Source: Hymenobacter coccineus (GTDB taxonomy: Bacteria; Bacteroidota; Bacteroidia; Cytophagales; Hymenobacteraceae). Taken from it: a stretch of DNA of 64,000 nucleotides. The stretch covers positions 1 to 64,000 of the forward strand of contig NZ_MDZA01000111.1 of the NCBI RefSeq assembly GCF_001816125.1, written 5' to 3'. Position numbers and translations under genes: made by a program. The number at the start of each line of letters is the position of its first letter. Position 1 is the stretch's first letter. The notes beneath the pieces were generated by a model. That model had not been told where the DNA came from. It searched no databases and worked only from the letters and a program-made list of their open reading frames with translations. Below are positions 27,600 to 36,166 of the stretch, piece after piece.

Positions 27600-28789
27600 G
27601 CTTCAAAGCCTACCCTACCGCTTGGGCCCTGCACGAAGCCGTGCGGGCCGCCACCACGCGCTGGCACTAGCAGCACCTGCTCACCGATGCCCAGCAAATT
27701 GCGATTGAAGCCGCGTACCCGCTCGATTTTTTTCGGCTGGGCTGGCTGTTGCGCCTGGTGCTGTTCATTTTCATGGGCATTGGCTGCGCCACCGCCACGG
27801 GCTTTGTGCTGATGCTAATGGGTCTCCACAACAGCCAGTTTGACATTGCCATCGGTAGCATCGTATGCGTCGCCGGGAGCCTGGCAACCCTGGAGCTAAC
27901 CATCAAAAACTCCAAACCCTACCATGCCGGCTACGATAACGCGCTGCTGTACGCCGCGTTGCTGGCCCTGTTGGTACTGGGGGCCGACGGGCTACAAGGC
28001 ATTTTTGGGGGCCCGGATTTTGATAGCATTGCTGATCCGCGGCTGCGGCCACTACTGTTATTCGCCGGGGCCCTATTGGCCGCCGCCACGGTGCACTACG
28101 CCGACCGGGGCACGGCCGCGGCGGGCTTTATGACCGGCTTGCTGCTCATTGCCAACCTGGTGCTGCCGCTCGCGTTGGGAAGGGCCCTGCTCCCGTTTCT
28201 GCTGATGCTGGCCGCCGCTGGCACCGGCTGGCTGCTGCGCCGACTGGCCCAGCGGCCCGACTATTTTTACTACCGCACTTGCCTGCAAACCGTGAAAGCG
28301 CTGGCGCTGGCCGTTTTTTATCTGGGCGGCAACTACCTGGTGGTACGCGAAGGTAACGCCGCCGTGGGCCACCTACCCTTCGCCCCGCAAATTCCCTTCG
28401 CCCCGCTTTTCTACGCTTTCACTGCCCTCATCCCGTTGGCCTACCTGTACTACGGCCTGCGCCGCCACGACCGTTTGGTGCTGGTAATGGGCTTATTAGC
28501 CGTAACGTTTTCCGTGTTCACGCTGCGCTACTACCGCACACTGCTGCCTCCGGCCGTGGCCGCCACCCTCGCCGGGGCCCTGCTGCTGGCCGTGGCGGCC
28601 GCCGCACTCCGCTATCTGCGCACCCCGCGCCACGGCCTCACCGCGGCCCCCTACGAGGAAGCTACCCCACTGTTCAATCTGGAGTCGCTCGTCGTGGCCC
28701 AGTACAACGTGCCGGGCCACGCCCCCGCGGCCGGCTTCGAGTTCGGGGGCGGCGACTCGGGTGGCGGCGGGGCCACCGGGCAATTTTGA
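27596..28789 (+). pseudogene. Second DUF2157-type membrane protein with an in-frame TAG at 27668
   Basis: The ATG at 27596 overlaps the stop of the preceding gene. The frame reads MSFKAYPTAWALHEAV up to TAG at codon 25 (27668-27670), then stays open to 28789. That gives 397 codons with about ten hydrophobic segments and a Gly-rich C-terminal tail (FGGGDSGGGGATGQF) like those of other small Bacteroidetes membrane proteins. An alternative start for a shorter product is near 27749. The residues after the stop (QHLLTDAQQIAIEAAYPL) are clearly part of the protein, so the TAG lies inside the gene. Confidence 0.72.
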
Positions 28790-28792
28790 CCG

Positions 28793-29935
28793 TTACGCGC
28801 CCACCGGCTGGTACAGCTTAGCCAGGTGCTCCACGGCGTAGTCCACCTCGTCGGCGGTATTCATTTTGCTAATTGAGAAGCGCACCGTGGCCCGGTCAGG
28901 GTTGGTGCCCAGGGCCTCCAGCACGTGCGAGCCGGCCTGGGCCCCACTCGTGCAAGCCGAACCACCAGAAGCGGCTATCTTACTAATATCAAGGTTAAAG
29001 AGCAGCATTTCGCTGATGGCCGACGGTGGCAGGCTCACGCTGAGCACCGTGTAGAGGCTGCAATTAGGATCGGCCGAGCAGCCGTTGAACTGCACGTCGG
29101 CCACTTGGGCCCGCAGCTGCTCAATGAAGCGGTTTTTCAGCCCTTGTACGTGGGCACGGTGGGCCCCCATATCGCGGTAAGCAATTTCCAGGGCCTTGGC
29201 CAGGCCCACAATGCCGTACACGTTTTCGGTGCCCGCCCGCACGTTGCGCTCCTGCGAGCCCCCGTGGATGAACGGCACCGACTGCGTGCCCGGCCGGGTG
29301 TACAAGAAGCCTACCCCTTTGGGCCCGTGGAACTTATGCGCCGAGCCCACCAGAAAATGGTTTTGCAGCGCCTGCACGTTGTGCCGGTAGTGGCCCATCG
29401 TCTGCACCGTATCAGTATGGAAAACGGCGTCGTGCCCGGCGCATAGGGCCCCCAAAGCTTCAACATCGTTCAGGTTGCCGATTTCATTGTTGCCATGCAT
29501 TAGGCTCACCAGGCTGCGCGGGTGCGTGGCCAGCAGTTCGTCGAGGTGGGCCAGATCGAGGCGGCCCTGGGCGTCGTGGCGCACGTAACTCAGCTCAACG
29601 TCGCCGGCTTTGGCCAGGGCTTGCATCGGGTGCAGCACCGCGTGGTGCTCCAGCCGCGACGTGACGGCGTGGCGCAACCCCAGGGCCCGCACGCTGCCAA
29701 AAATGGCCGCGTTGTCGGCCTCAGTGCCACCGCTGGTGAAGGATATTTCGGCCGGCGCCGCCCCAAGCAAGTGGGCCACCGTTTTGCGCGCGTTTTCGAT
29801 GGCGGCGCGCACCTGGCGCCCCGGCCCATGCAAGCTGCTGGGGTTGCCATAATGCTGGCTCAGAAAAGGCAGCATGGCCTCCAGCACCTCGGGGTCAAGG
29901 GGCGTGGTAGCGGCATTGTCGAAATAAGCGTGCAT
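28793..29935 (-). CDS. Cysteine desulfurase (NifS/IscS-like), 380 aa
   Basis: A PLP-dependent enzyme that mobilises sulfur from cysteine for Fe-S clusters, tRNA thiolation and cofactors. The N-terminus YFDNAATTPLDPEVL, the LEHHAVLHP block, the PLP lysine in GSAHKFHGPKGVGF and the catalytic cysteine in SGGSACTSGAQ are all present. The start at 29935 (MHAYFDNAATTP) is preferred over the ATG two codons upstream. Its stop lies 3 bp from the end of the convergent DUF2157 gene. No iscU or other Fe-S scaffold gene is adjacent. Confidence 0.93.
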   Translation of the reverse strand: MHAYFDNAATTPLDPEVLEAMLPFLSQHYGNPSSLHGPGRQVRAAIENARKTVAHLLGAAPAEISFTSGGTEADNAAIFGSVRALGLRHAVTSRLEHHAVLHPMQALAKAGDVELSYVRHDAQGRLDLAHLDELLATHPRSLVSLMHGNNEIGNLNDVEALGALCAGHDAVFHTDTVQTMGHYRHNVQALQNHFLVGSAHKFHGPKGVGFLYTRPGTQSVPFIHGGSQERNVRAGTENVYGIVGLAKALEIAYRDMGAHRAHVQGLKNRFIEQLRAQVADVQFNGCSADPNCSLYTVLSVSLPPSAISEMLLFNLDISKIAASGGSACTSGAQAGSHVLEALGTNPDRATVRFSISKMNTADEVDYAVEHLAKLYQPVGA

Positions 29936-29973
29936 GAGCAAAACCGTTATTTATGAGTAACTAATAATGGATG

Positions 29974-30020
29974 AGCGGCGGCTGGCAACCCGCCCTGGGG
30001 CCCCGTTGCCGGCCGCCGCC
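29974..30020. other. GC-rich hairpin between glmM and the cysteine desulfurase gene
   Basis: GGCGGC-t-GGCAAC (29977-29989) pairs with GTTGCC-g-GCCGCC (30005-30017), with a GGGGCCCC in the loop. There is no clear T-run, so it may be a weak terminator or an RNA structure between two genes on the minus strand. Confidence 0.35.
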
Positions 30021-30042
30021 CACTCGTTACTAATTGGTTATT

Positions 30043-31440
30043 TTAAGCCTTCACGGCAATAATTTCCTTAATGTCAGCAATAATTTTCTGAGCCAAATGG
30101 TCGGCCGTGCTGCTCGATTCTGACTCCGCGTAAATGCGGATGATGGGCTCGGTGTTTGATTTACGCAGGTGCACCCATTCCTTGTCAAACTCGATTTTCA
30201 CGCCGTCGATGGTGTTCACCGGCTGTTTAGCGTAGCGCTTTTCCATTTGCACCAACACCTCATCGGTGTCAATTTCCGGAGTCAGCTCAATCTTGTTCTT
30301 GGAGATAAAATAGCTTGGGTACGAGGCCCGTAGCCGCGACGTGGTGAGACCCGATTTTGCCAAGTGCGTCAGGAATAATGCAATGCCCACCAGTGCGTCG
30401 CGCCCGTAGTGTAGCTCAGGGTAAATAATGCCGCCGTTGCCTTCGCCGCCAATTACGGCGCCGTTCTCCTTCATTTTGGTTACTACGTTCACCTCGCCTA
30501 CGGCGGCGGCGGCGTACTGGCCCCCGTGCCGCTCGGTCACGTCGCGCAGGGCGCGGGTGCTGCTCAGGTTGCTCACGGTATTGCCGCCGCCCAGGGCCCC
30601 CAGCACGTAGTCGGCCACGGCTACCAAGGTATATTCTTCGCCAAACATCTCGCCATTTTCGCTCACCAGGGCCAAGCGGTCCACGTCAGGGTCTACTACG
30701 ATGCCGAGGTCGAACGAGCCTTTTTCCAACACTTTGGCGATGTCGCGCAGGTGCTCGGGCAGCGGCTCGGGGTTGTGGGCAAAGTCGCCGGTGGGCTCAC
30801 AATGCAACTTCTCCACCACCGTCACGCCCAGGGCCTCCAGCAGCTGCGGCACGGCAAAGCCGCCCGATGAATTCACCGCATCCACCACCACCCGGAAGTT
30901 CCGGGCCCGCACGGCTTCCACATCCACCAGCGGCAGCGCCACCACGGCCGCAATGTGCCGGGCCAGGAAATCATCGTCAGTCGTGTACTGCCCCAGCTTG
31001 CCAATAGGCGCAAACTCAAATTCCTCACGCTCAGCCAAAGCCAGTACTTGCTGCCCGGCGGCGTCAGACAAGAACTCGCCATCGGCGTTGAGCAGCTTCA
31101 GTGCGTTCCATTGCTTGGGGTTGTGCGAGGCAGTGAGGATGATGCCGCCGGCCGCCCGCTTGGCAGTAACCGCCATTTCCACGGTGGGCGTGGTGCTCAG
31201 GCCCAGGTCTACCACGTCGAGGCCCAGGCCTTGCAGAGTAGCGGCCACGAGCTGGCTCACTACGGGCCCCGAAATACGGGCGTCGCGGCCGATGACGACC
31301 GTGCGCGCCGCCGTAGACTGCGCCATTACCCAAGTGCCATAGGCAGCGGCGTATTTCACTACATCGAGGGGAGTAAGGCCTTGGCCGACCGGCCCGCCGA
31401 TGGTGCCGCGGATGCCAGAGATAGATTTAATGAGAGTCAC
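30043..31440 (-). CDS. glmM: Phosphoglucosamine mutase, 465 aa
   Basis: It converts glucosamine-6-phosphate to glucosamine-1-phosphate for peptidoglycan and lipid A synthesis. The phosphoserine loop ILTASHNPKQWNALKLL places the active serine at residue 105, DPDVDRLA holds the Mg ligands, and GGEGNGGIIYPELHYGRD is the sugar-binding loop. The C-terminal phosphate-binding RKSNTEPIIRIYAES is present. I chose the GTG at 31440 (VTLIKSISGIRGT), because homologues begin with this segment; the open frame upstream looks like intergenic sequence. It is divergent from mazG. Confidence 0.9.
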   Translation of the reverse strand: MTLIKSISGIRGTIGGPVGQGLTPLDVVKYAAAYGTWVMAQSTAARTVVIGRDARISGPVVSQLVAATLQGLGLDVVDLGLSTTPTVEMAVTAKRAAGGIILTASHNPKQWNALKLLNADGEFLSDAAGQQVLALAEREEFEFAPIGKLGQYTTDDDFLARHIAAVVALPLVDVEAVRARNFRVVVDAVNSSGGFAVPQLLEALGVTVVEKLHCEPTGDFAHNPEPLPEHLRDIAKVLEKGSFDLGIVVDPDVDRLALVSENGEMFGEEYTLVAVADYVLGALGGGNTVSNLSSTRALRDVTERHGGQYAAAAVGEVNVVTKMKENGAVIGGEGNGGIIYPELHYGRDALVGIALFLTHLAKSGLTTSRLRASYPSYFISKNKIELTPEIDTDEVLVQMEKRYAKQPVNTIDGVKIEFDKEWVHLRKSNTEPIIRIYAESESSSTADHLAQKIIADIKEIIAVKA

Positions 31441-31503
31441 TGAACTAGGAATATAAAGGGGGGCAAAAATACGCAACCGCGCCGGGTTAAGTCCGGTTCG
31501 GTC

Positions 31504-31511
31504 TATCTTTG
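31504..31511 (+). promoter_or_regulatory. -7 element TATCTTTG just before mazG
   Basis: TATCTTTG fits TAnnTTTG and ends only 5 nt before the mazG ATG at 31517. If it is used, the transcript would start almost at the initiation codon (leaderless). Confidence 0.45.
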
Positions 31512-31516
31512 AAACG

Positions 31517-32383
31517 ATGGAAAACCACCCGCCTGCCCCCGGGGCCCTGCCGGGGCCCACCCGCCGCCCGGCCCAGTTGGCGGCTTTTGGTCGCTTGCTC
31601 GACGTACTCGACCGCCTGCGCACCGAATGCCCCTGGGATAAAAAACAGACGTTGCAGAGCCTACGCCACCTCACCATCGAGGAAACGTACGAAATCAGCG
31701 ACGCCATTTTGCGCGACGACTTACCCGATTTGAAGAAGGAGTTGGGCGACGTGATGCTGCACTTGTTGTTCTACGCCCGCATTGCCGCCGAGCAAGAAGC
31801 CTTCGACATTGCCGACGTGCTCAACGCTCAGTGCGAGAAGCTCATTTTCCGTCACCCACACATTTACGGCGACGTGCAGGCAGACGATGAGGCCACCGTG
31901 AAGCGTAATTGGGAGCAGCTCAAGCTCCAAGAGAAGGGCAATGCTGGCGTGCTGAGCGGCGTACCCGTGTCGCTGCCCGCCCTCGTAAAGGCCATGCGCA
32001 TTCAGGAAAAAGCGCGCGGCGCCGGCTTCGATTGGGACAATCCGGCCCAGGTGTGGGCCAAAGTGCAAGAGGAGCTGGGCGAGTTTGGGGACGAGTATGG
32101 GCACGGGCAGCCCGACAAAATGCAGGCCGAGCGCGCTACTGATGAATTTGGTGACCTTTTATTTTCACTTGTCAACTTTGCCCGCTTCGCCGGCATCAAT
32201 CCCGAGGAGGCGTTGGAGCGCACCAACCGCAAGTTTATCAGTCGCTTTCAGCACCTTGAAGGTGCTACCGCAGCTGATGGCCACCGCCTCGCTGATTTGT
32301 CTTTAACCCAGATGAACGAGTACTGGGAAGCAGCAAAACGCCAGTTGGCGGCCCCCATTATTGCTTCTTCCGCAAAAAAATAG
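31517..32383 (+). CDS. mazG: Nucleoside triphosphate pyrophosphohydrolase MazG, 288 aa
   Basis: It hydrolyses (d)NTPs to monophosphates and is thought to clean the nucleotide pool. Two MazG domains are visible. The first (about 25-130) has CPWDKKQT, the EETYEISDAI metal-binding helix and ELGDVMLHLLFYARIA. The second (about 165-260) has VQEELGEFGDE and DEFGDLLFSLVNFARF. Length is slightly above E. coli MazG (263 aa) because of an N-terminal Pro-rich extension of about 20 residues. Confidence 0.93.
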   Translation: MENHPPAPGALPGPTRRPAQLAAFGRLLDVLDRLRTECPWDKKQTLQSLRHLTIEETYEISDAILRDDLPDLKKELGDVMLHLLFYARIAAEQEAFDIADVLNAQCEKLIFRHPHIYGDVQADDEATVKRNWEQLKLQEKGNAGVLSGVPVSLPALVKAMRIQEKARGAGFDWDNPAQVWAKVQEELGEFGDEYGHGQPDKMQAERATDEFGDLLFSLVNFARFAGINPEEALERTNRKFISRFQHLEGATAADGHRLADLSLTQMNEYWEAAKRQLAAPIIASSAKK

Positions 32384-32662
32384 CTTTCTTGCACACCTCA
32401 ACCACCTGTTGCAAGGCTGCCCAAACGGTTTTTTCTTTGGCTGCCCCAAAGATTTTGGTTAGGTTTGTCCAGCTGAATTATCGTTTGACTTTCTTTCAGC
32501 GCCAGTTCTTTCTCTTCTTCAACCTCGTTTTTGGGCACCCAACCCATAGCACCACATAAGCAAGGCCACTTTTGTTTTCTTGTTTCACTTGCCTTAGCTT
32601 TTTCACTTTTTTTCTTTAATTTTTACCTCTTCCCAACCCCCCAACCCAAACCTTTCGGAATA

Positions 32663-33547
32663 ATGGAACAGAAAAATGCCCTCAACACGAGCCCCCGGCC
32701 CAACACCCCGGCCGCTCCTAAGGCTGCGGCCGCCGAGAAAAGCAGCGGGGGTGCCTCGCTGTTCTCCGTCATCGCAATCATCCTGTGCTTCGTCGTTGCC
32801 TACGTCGTTTTCAAATTTGTCCTCGGTAGCGGCAGCAATTTCCAAGGCGGCGTCAACACCAACGCGCCCCTCCCGGGCAACATGCTGGGTACGGTATACA
32901 GCGGCGGTAACATTGTGCCAATCCTGATTACGTTGTTCCTGTGCGTTATCACTTTCTCGATTGAGCGTCTGCTCACCATTTCGCGTGCCAAGGGCTCCCA
33001 GAGCATCGAAGGTTTCGTACGCAGCGTTCGTCAGAAGCTGAACGCTAACGATATCAACGGGGCCATTGCCGCTTGCGACCAGCAGAAAGGTTCCGTAGCC
33101 AACGTGGTGAAATCTGGCTTGTTGAAATACAAGGAGATGACGACCGAGCGCGGCATGAACAACGACCAGAAGGTGTTGGCCATCCAGAAAGAAATCGAGG
33201 AAACTACTGCCCTCGAATTGCCCATGCTGGAGAAAAACCTGGTAATTATCTCCACGATTGCTTCGGTTGCCACACTGGTAGGCTTGCTCGGCACGGTGTT
33301 CGGTATGATCAGCGCCTTCTCGGCCCTTGCTCAAGCCGGTTCACCTGACGCTGTGAAGCTAGCCAACGGTATCTCGGAAGCTTTGATCAACACGGCTTTC
33401 GGCATCGGCACCTCGGCCCTGGCTATCATTGCCTACAACTACTTCACCAGCAAGATTGACGAGTTGACCTACAGCATTGATGAAGCCGGCTTCAGCATCG
33501 TGCAAACCTTCGGCCAGCACACCACAACCCAGACGGCCAACGTCTAA
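32663..33547 (+). CDS. exbB: MotA/TolQ/ExbB proton channel family protein, 294 aa
   Basis: Inner-membrane proton channel subunit that energises TonB. A disordered Pro/Ala-rich N-terminus (about 1-35) precedes a first hydrophobic helix (SVIAIILCFVVAYVVFKFVL). Then come the ExbB core helices: VPILITLFLCVITFSIERL, and further on the pair around STIASVATLVGLLGTVFGMI and INTAFGIGTSALAIIAYNYF. The ATG at 32663 is chosen over a TTG/GTG frame opening at 32531. The preceding 279-bp gap is pyrimidine-rich and must contain the operon promoter. An intrinsic terminator separates it from exbD, so ExbB may be made in excess. Confidence 0.93.
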   Translation: MEQKNALNTSPRPNTPAAPKAAAAEKSSGGASLFSVIAIILCFVVAYVVFKFVLGSGSNFQGGVNTNAPLPGNMLGTVYSGGNIVPILITLFLCVITFSIERLLTISRAKGSQSIEGFVRSVRQKLNANDINGAIAACDQQKGSVANVVKSGLLKYKEMTTERGMNNDQKVLAIQKEIEETTALELPMLEKNLVIISTIASVATLVGLLGTVFGMISAFSALAQAGSPDAVKLANGISEALINTAFGIGTSALAIIAYNYFTSKIDELTYSIDEAGFSIVQTFGQHTTTQTANV

Positions 33548-33580
33548 GTTGTTGTCATTCACCGACGCACTAAAACATAG

Positions 33581-33611
33581 GGAATGCCGTTTACTACGGC
33601 ATTCCTTTTTT
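33581..33611 (+). terminator. Intra-operon terminator between exbB and exbD
   Basis: GGAATGCCGT (33581-33590), a 5-nt loop and ACGGCATTCC (33596-33605) are followed by TTTTTT. It lies 34 bp after exbB and 15 bp before exbD. Partial read-through would set the exbB:exbD ratio. Confidence 0.8.
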
Positions 33612-33625
33612 AACCCCACCGCACA

Positions 33626-34255
33626 ATGCCTAAAGTAAAACCGCACCGCACCTCGCCGTCGCTAGACATGACGCCGATGGTGGACTTGGCTTTTCTGTTG
33701 GTGACGTTCTTCATGCTGACGACTAAGTTTTCGCCTGAAGAAACCGTCGTGGTAGACACTCCTTCGTCAACGTCGGACATCAAACTGCCGGAGAGCAACG
33801 TTATTACGCTGACGATAGACAAGAACAAGCGCGTGTTCTTCGGCGTAGACGACGATAAAACAAAGGTTGCTATGTTGCAAAAGGTTGGCGCTAAATACGG
33901 CGTAACCTTTGATGCTGCCCAGACCCGGGCCTTTGGCAACATGACCAACTTCGGGGTTCCCATCGGCCAGTTGGGCTCGCTGCTGAGCATGGACTCTGAC
34001 GGCCGCAAGGCAGTTGCTAAGTCCGAGCCCGGCATCCCCATGGATTCGCTTAACAATCAGCTTATTGACTGGGTTTTGGAGGCGCGTAAAGCAAACCTGA
34101 CGCTTTTCAAAAAGCCGACGTACATCGCCATTAAAGGCGATGGTGATGCCGATGTACCGACGGTGCAGCAGGTAATCAAGGTGCTGCAAGAGAAGGATAT
34201 TAACCGCTTCAACCTCATTACTGACTTGGAGAACAAGCCGGTGGTGGCTAAGTAA
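33626..34255 (+). CDS. exbD: Biopolymer transporter ExbD, first copy, 209 aa
   Basis: It has a single N-terminal membrane helix and a periplasmic domain. The helix has the conserved proton-relay aspartate in SLDMTPMVDLAFLLVTFFML (residues about 12-31). The C-terminal domain ends with the DVPTVQQVIKVLQEKDINRFNLIT pattern. It is longer than the second copy by an insert of about 35 residues in the middle. Bacteroidetes TonB systems often have two different ExbD proteins beside one ExbB, as here. Confidence 0.93.
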   Translation: MPKVKPHRTSPSLDMTPMVDLAFLLVTFFMLTTKFSPEETVVVDTPSSTSDIKLPESNVITLTIDKNKRVFFGVDDDKTKVAMLQKVGAKYGVTFDAAQTRAFGNMTNFGVPIGQLGSLLSMDSDGRKAVAKSEPGIPMDSLNNQLIDWVLEARKANLTLFKKPTYIAIKGDGDADVPTVQQVIKVLQEKDINRFNLITDLENKPVVAK

Positions 34256-34300
34256 GGCGGTTTACCCAGTAACCCACCCACTAGTATCTAACTAGAAACC

Positions 34301-34825
34301 ATGGCAGAAATACAAGGAAAAGCCGATTCCGGTGGCAAAGGAGGGAAAAAGCGGGCCAAAAAAATGTCGACCAAAATCGACATGACACCGATGGTGGACT
34401 TGGCTTTTTTGCTTCTCACTTTCTTTATGCTCACCACCACGTTTGCTAAACCCAACGTGATGCAGTTGACAATGCCAGTGAAGGAGAAAAACGAAGATGA
34501 GCAAACTAAGCTCAAAGAATCGGAAGCATTCACCATCATCATGGGCGAGAATAACAAGGTGTATTATTACGCCGGTATGAACTCTGCCGAAGCTCCTGCT
34601 GAAGTAAAGGTTACCAACTACGGCGCCAATGGCATCCGCCAGGTTATCCTGGATCGACAGCGGGTACAGCCCAAAACGGTAATTCTCATCAAGCCTGACG
34701 ATAAAGCCGTGTATAAAAACATGGTTGATATCCTCGACGAGATGAACATCACCAATCAGAAGAAATACGCATTGGTGGCCGTCGCCAAGTCCGACCAAGA
34801 ACTTATTAAGAAATCCGGGCTATGA
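34301..34825 (+). CDS. exbD: Biopolymer transporter ExbD, second copy, 174 aa
   Basis: It has a basic N-terminus (GGKKRAKKMSTK), then KIDMTPMVDLAFLLLTFFML with the conserved aspartate, then a periplasmic domain ending DILDEMNITNQKKYALVAV. It is shorter than the first copy and the two are clearly diverged paralogues. Its stop overlaps the tonB start (ATGATGA at 34822-34828), so tonB translation is coupled to it. Confidence 0.93.
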   Translation: MAEIQGKADSGGKGGKKRAKKMSTKIDMTPMVDLAFLLLTFFMLTTTFAKPNVMQLTMPVKEKNEDEQTKLKESEAFTIIMGENNKVYYYAGMNSAEAPAEVKVTNYGANGIRQVILDRQRVQPKTVILIKPDDKAVYKNMVDILDEMNITNQKKYALVAVAKSDQELIKKSGL

Positions 34826-35616
34826 TGAACTCCGCACAAATCGCCCAGTCCAGCTTAGACGACATCGTATTTGAGGGCCGCAACAAAAATTACGGTGCCT
34901 ACGTGTTGCGCCAGATATATGGCCGCAACGTTACTCGGTCGTTGATCATTGCGACGGCACTGTTTGCGTTATTGATAGCGTTCCCGCTCATCGCGCAGTA
35001 CATCAAAAGCCGTCAGCCAAAGGAGGACGTTAAGAAAAACCTCACGGAGAACGTGCTAATGGACGCTCCGCCGCTGGACGACACCAAGCCACCGCCCCCC
35101 AAGCTTACCACCATTAAGTTCACCCCCCCGGTGATCAAGAAGGACAATGAAGTGAAGCAGGAGGAAGTGCCGGACCAGGAGGAATTGAAAGAGAAAACTG
35201 TCGCTACAGTAACCGTTAAAGGCAATACTGATGTGCAGGACCTATCTGAACTCTCAGGAGACGGTGATAAGGTGGTAGCTGAAGTAGTGGACACTAAGGT
35301 GTACCAGTACGTAGAGCAAATGCCGCAGCTTCCGGGTGGCGGTGGCAACGCTGCCATCGTGGCCGCCATCCAGAAGAATACCAAATACCCGCGCATGGCC
35401 CAGAACAACGGGGTTGAAGGCCGGATCTTTGTAAGCTTCACGGTGAACGCCGAGGGTGACGTTTCGGATGTGAAAGTGGTGAAAGGCCTAGGCTCCGGCT
35501 TGGACGAAGAGACGATTCGGGCGGTAAAAACCCTACCCAAATTCATCCCGGGCAAGCAGAACGGCCGAGCCGTGAGCGTATCCTTCACGGTGCCAATTAC
35601 CTTTAAAATCCAGTAG
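34822..35616 (+). CDS. tonB: Energy transducer TonB, 264 aa
   Basis: It transmits proton-motive force from ExbB/ExbD to outer-membrane receptors. A 40-residue cytoplasmic N-terminus (with FEGRNKNYGAYVLR, frequent in Bacteroidetes TonB) precedes the membrane helix SLIIATALFALLIAFPLIAQY. A Pro/Lys/Glu-rich periplasmic spacer (PPPPKLTTIKFTPPVIKK) follows, then the C-terminal TonB domain (about 170-264) with YPRMAQNNGVEGRIFVSFTV. Translation is coupled to the second exbD. An intrinsic terminator follows. Confidence 0.94.
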   Translation: MMNSAQIAQSSLDDIVFEGRNKNYGAYVLRQIYGRNVTRSLIIATALFALLIAFPLIAQYIKSRQPKEDVKKNLTENVLMDAPPLDDTKPPPPKLTTIKFTPPVIKKDNEVKQEEVPDQEELKEKTVATVTVKGNTDVQDLSELSGDGDKVVAEVVDTKVYQYVEQMPQLPGGGGNAAIVAAIQKNTKYPRMAQNNGVEGRIFVSFTVNAEGDVSDVKVVKGLGSGLDEETIRAVKTLPKFIPGKQNGRAVSVSFTVPITFKIQ

Positions 35617-35649
35617 ATTTTGTTAGAGCTTGTGCTCGCAGCATTTTGT

Positions 35650-35687
35650 AAAACCCCGGACGGAGCCATGGCCCGGCCGGGGTTTTT
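35650..35687 (+). terminator. Terminator after tonB
   Basis: AAAACCCCGG (35650-35659) pairs with CCGGGGTTTT (35677-35686), followed by a T. It closes the exbB-exbD-exbD-tonB unit. Confidence 0.8.
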
Positions 35688-35866
35688 GCATATTATGGAA
35701 GTCACCGGATGAATTTTAAGGGCCCTGCAATGATTTATAATAGTAATTTTTGATTTCTTTGCACGTTGGTCAGTCAGCGTATGAGGAATGAACCGAACCT
35801 TTTGGCGAGACAGAACGGTTTTAGCTGATTCCAACCCGGCTTTTGGGGCCGTTTCCAATTTGCTCG

Positions 35867-36166
35867 ATGATTAACACTTCCACCACTGAAGAGCGCCTCG
35901 GACAGAAGCCGCGCCACATTGTGCGCTACTTCATGCTATTCATGTCATTGGTGTACATGGGAATGGGGGCCTGGCTGGCCTGGACGGTGAGCCAACCAGC
36001 TAATCCCGTGACCATGCACTTTTCCCAAATTGGCCTAACAGGCAACCGCTTGCGACTGCTGGGGCTGGTTTTCATCATTTACGGCTTGGTACGCTTTGTG
36101 CGTAGCTACCGTGTCAACTTCCGCTCTTCCTCTATTCCTGATTCTGATGATTTTTCCAACCGCTAA
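35867..36166 (+). CDS. Small membrane protein of unknown function, 99 aa
   Basis: I do not recognise a named family. It has two hydrophobic helices, about residues 22-43 (YFMLFMSLVYMGMGAWLAW) and 66-84 (LLGLVFIIYGLVRFVRSY), with short soluble ends. The ATG at 35867 is preferred over a TTG at 35843. Its 3' end overlaps the PstS-like gene by 20 bp, so the two are cotranscribed and probably translationally coupled. Confidence 0.75.
   Translation: MINTSTTEERLGQKPRHIVRYFMLFMSLVYMGMGAWLAWTVSQPANPVTMHFSQIGLTGNRLRLLGLVFIIYGLVRFVRSYRVNFRSSSIPDSDDFSNR

Noticed and set aside
30043..31707. An N-terminal extension of glmM to 31707
   Set aside because: It would cross the glmM/mazG promoter region and overlap mazG; the family begins at VTLIKSISGIRG (31440).
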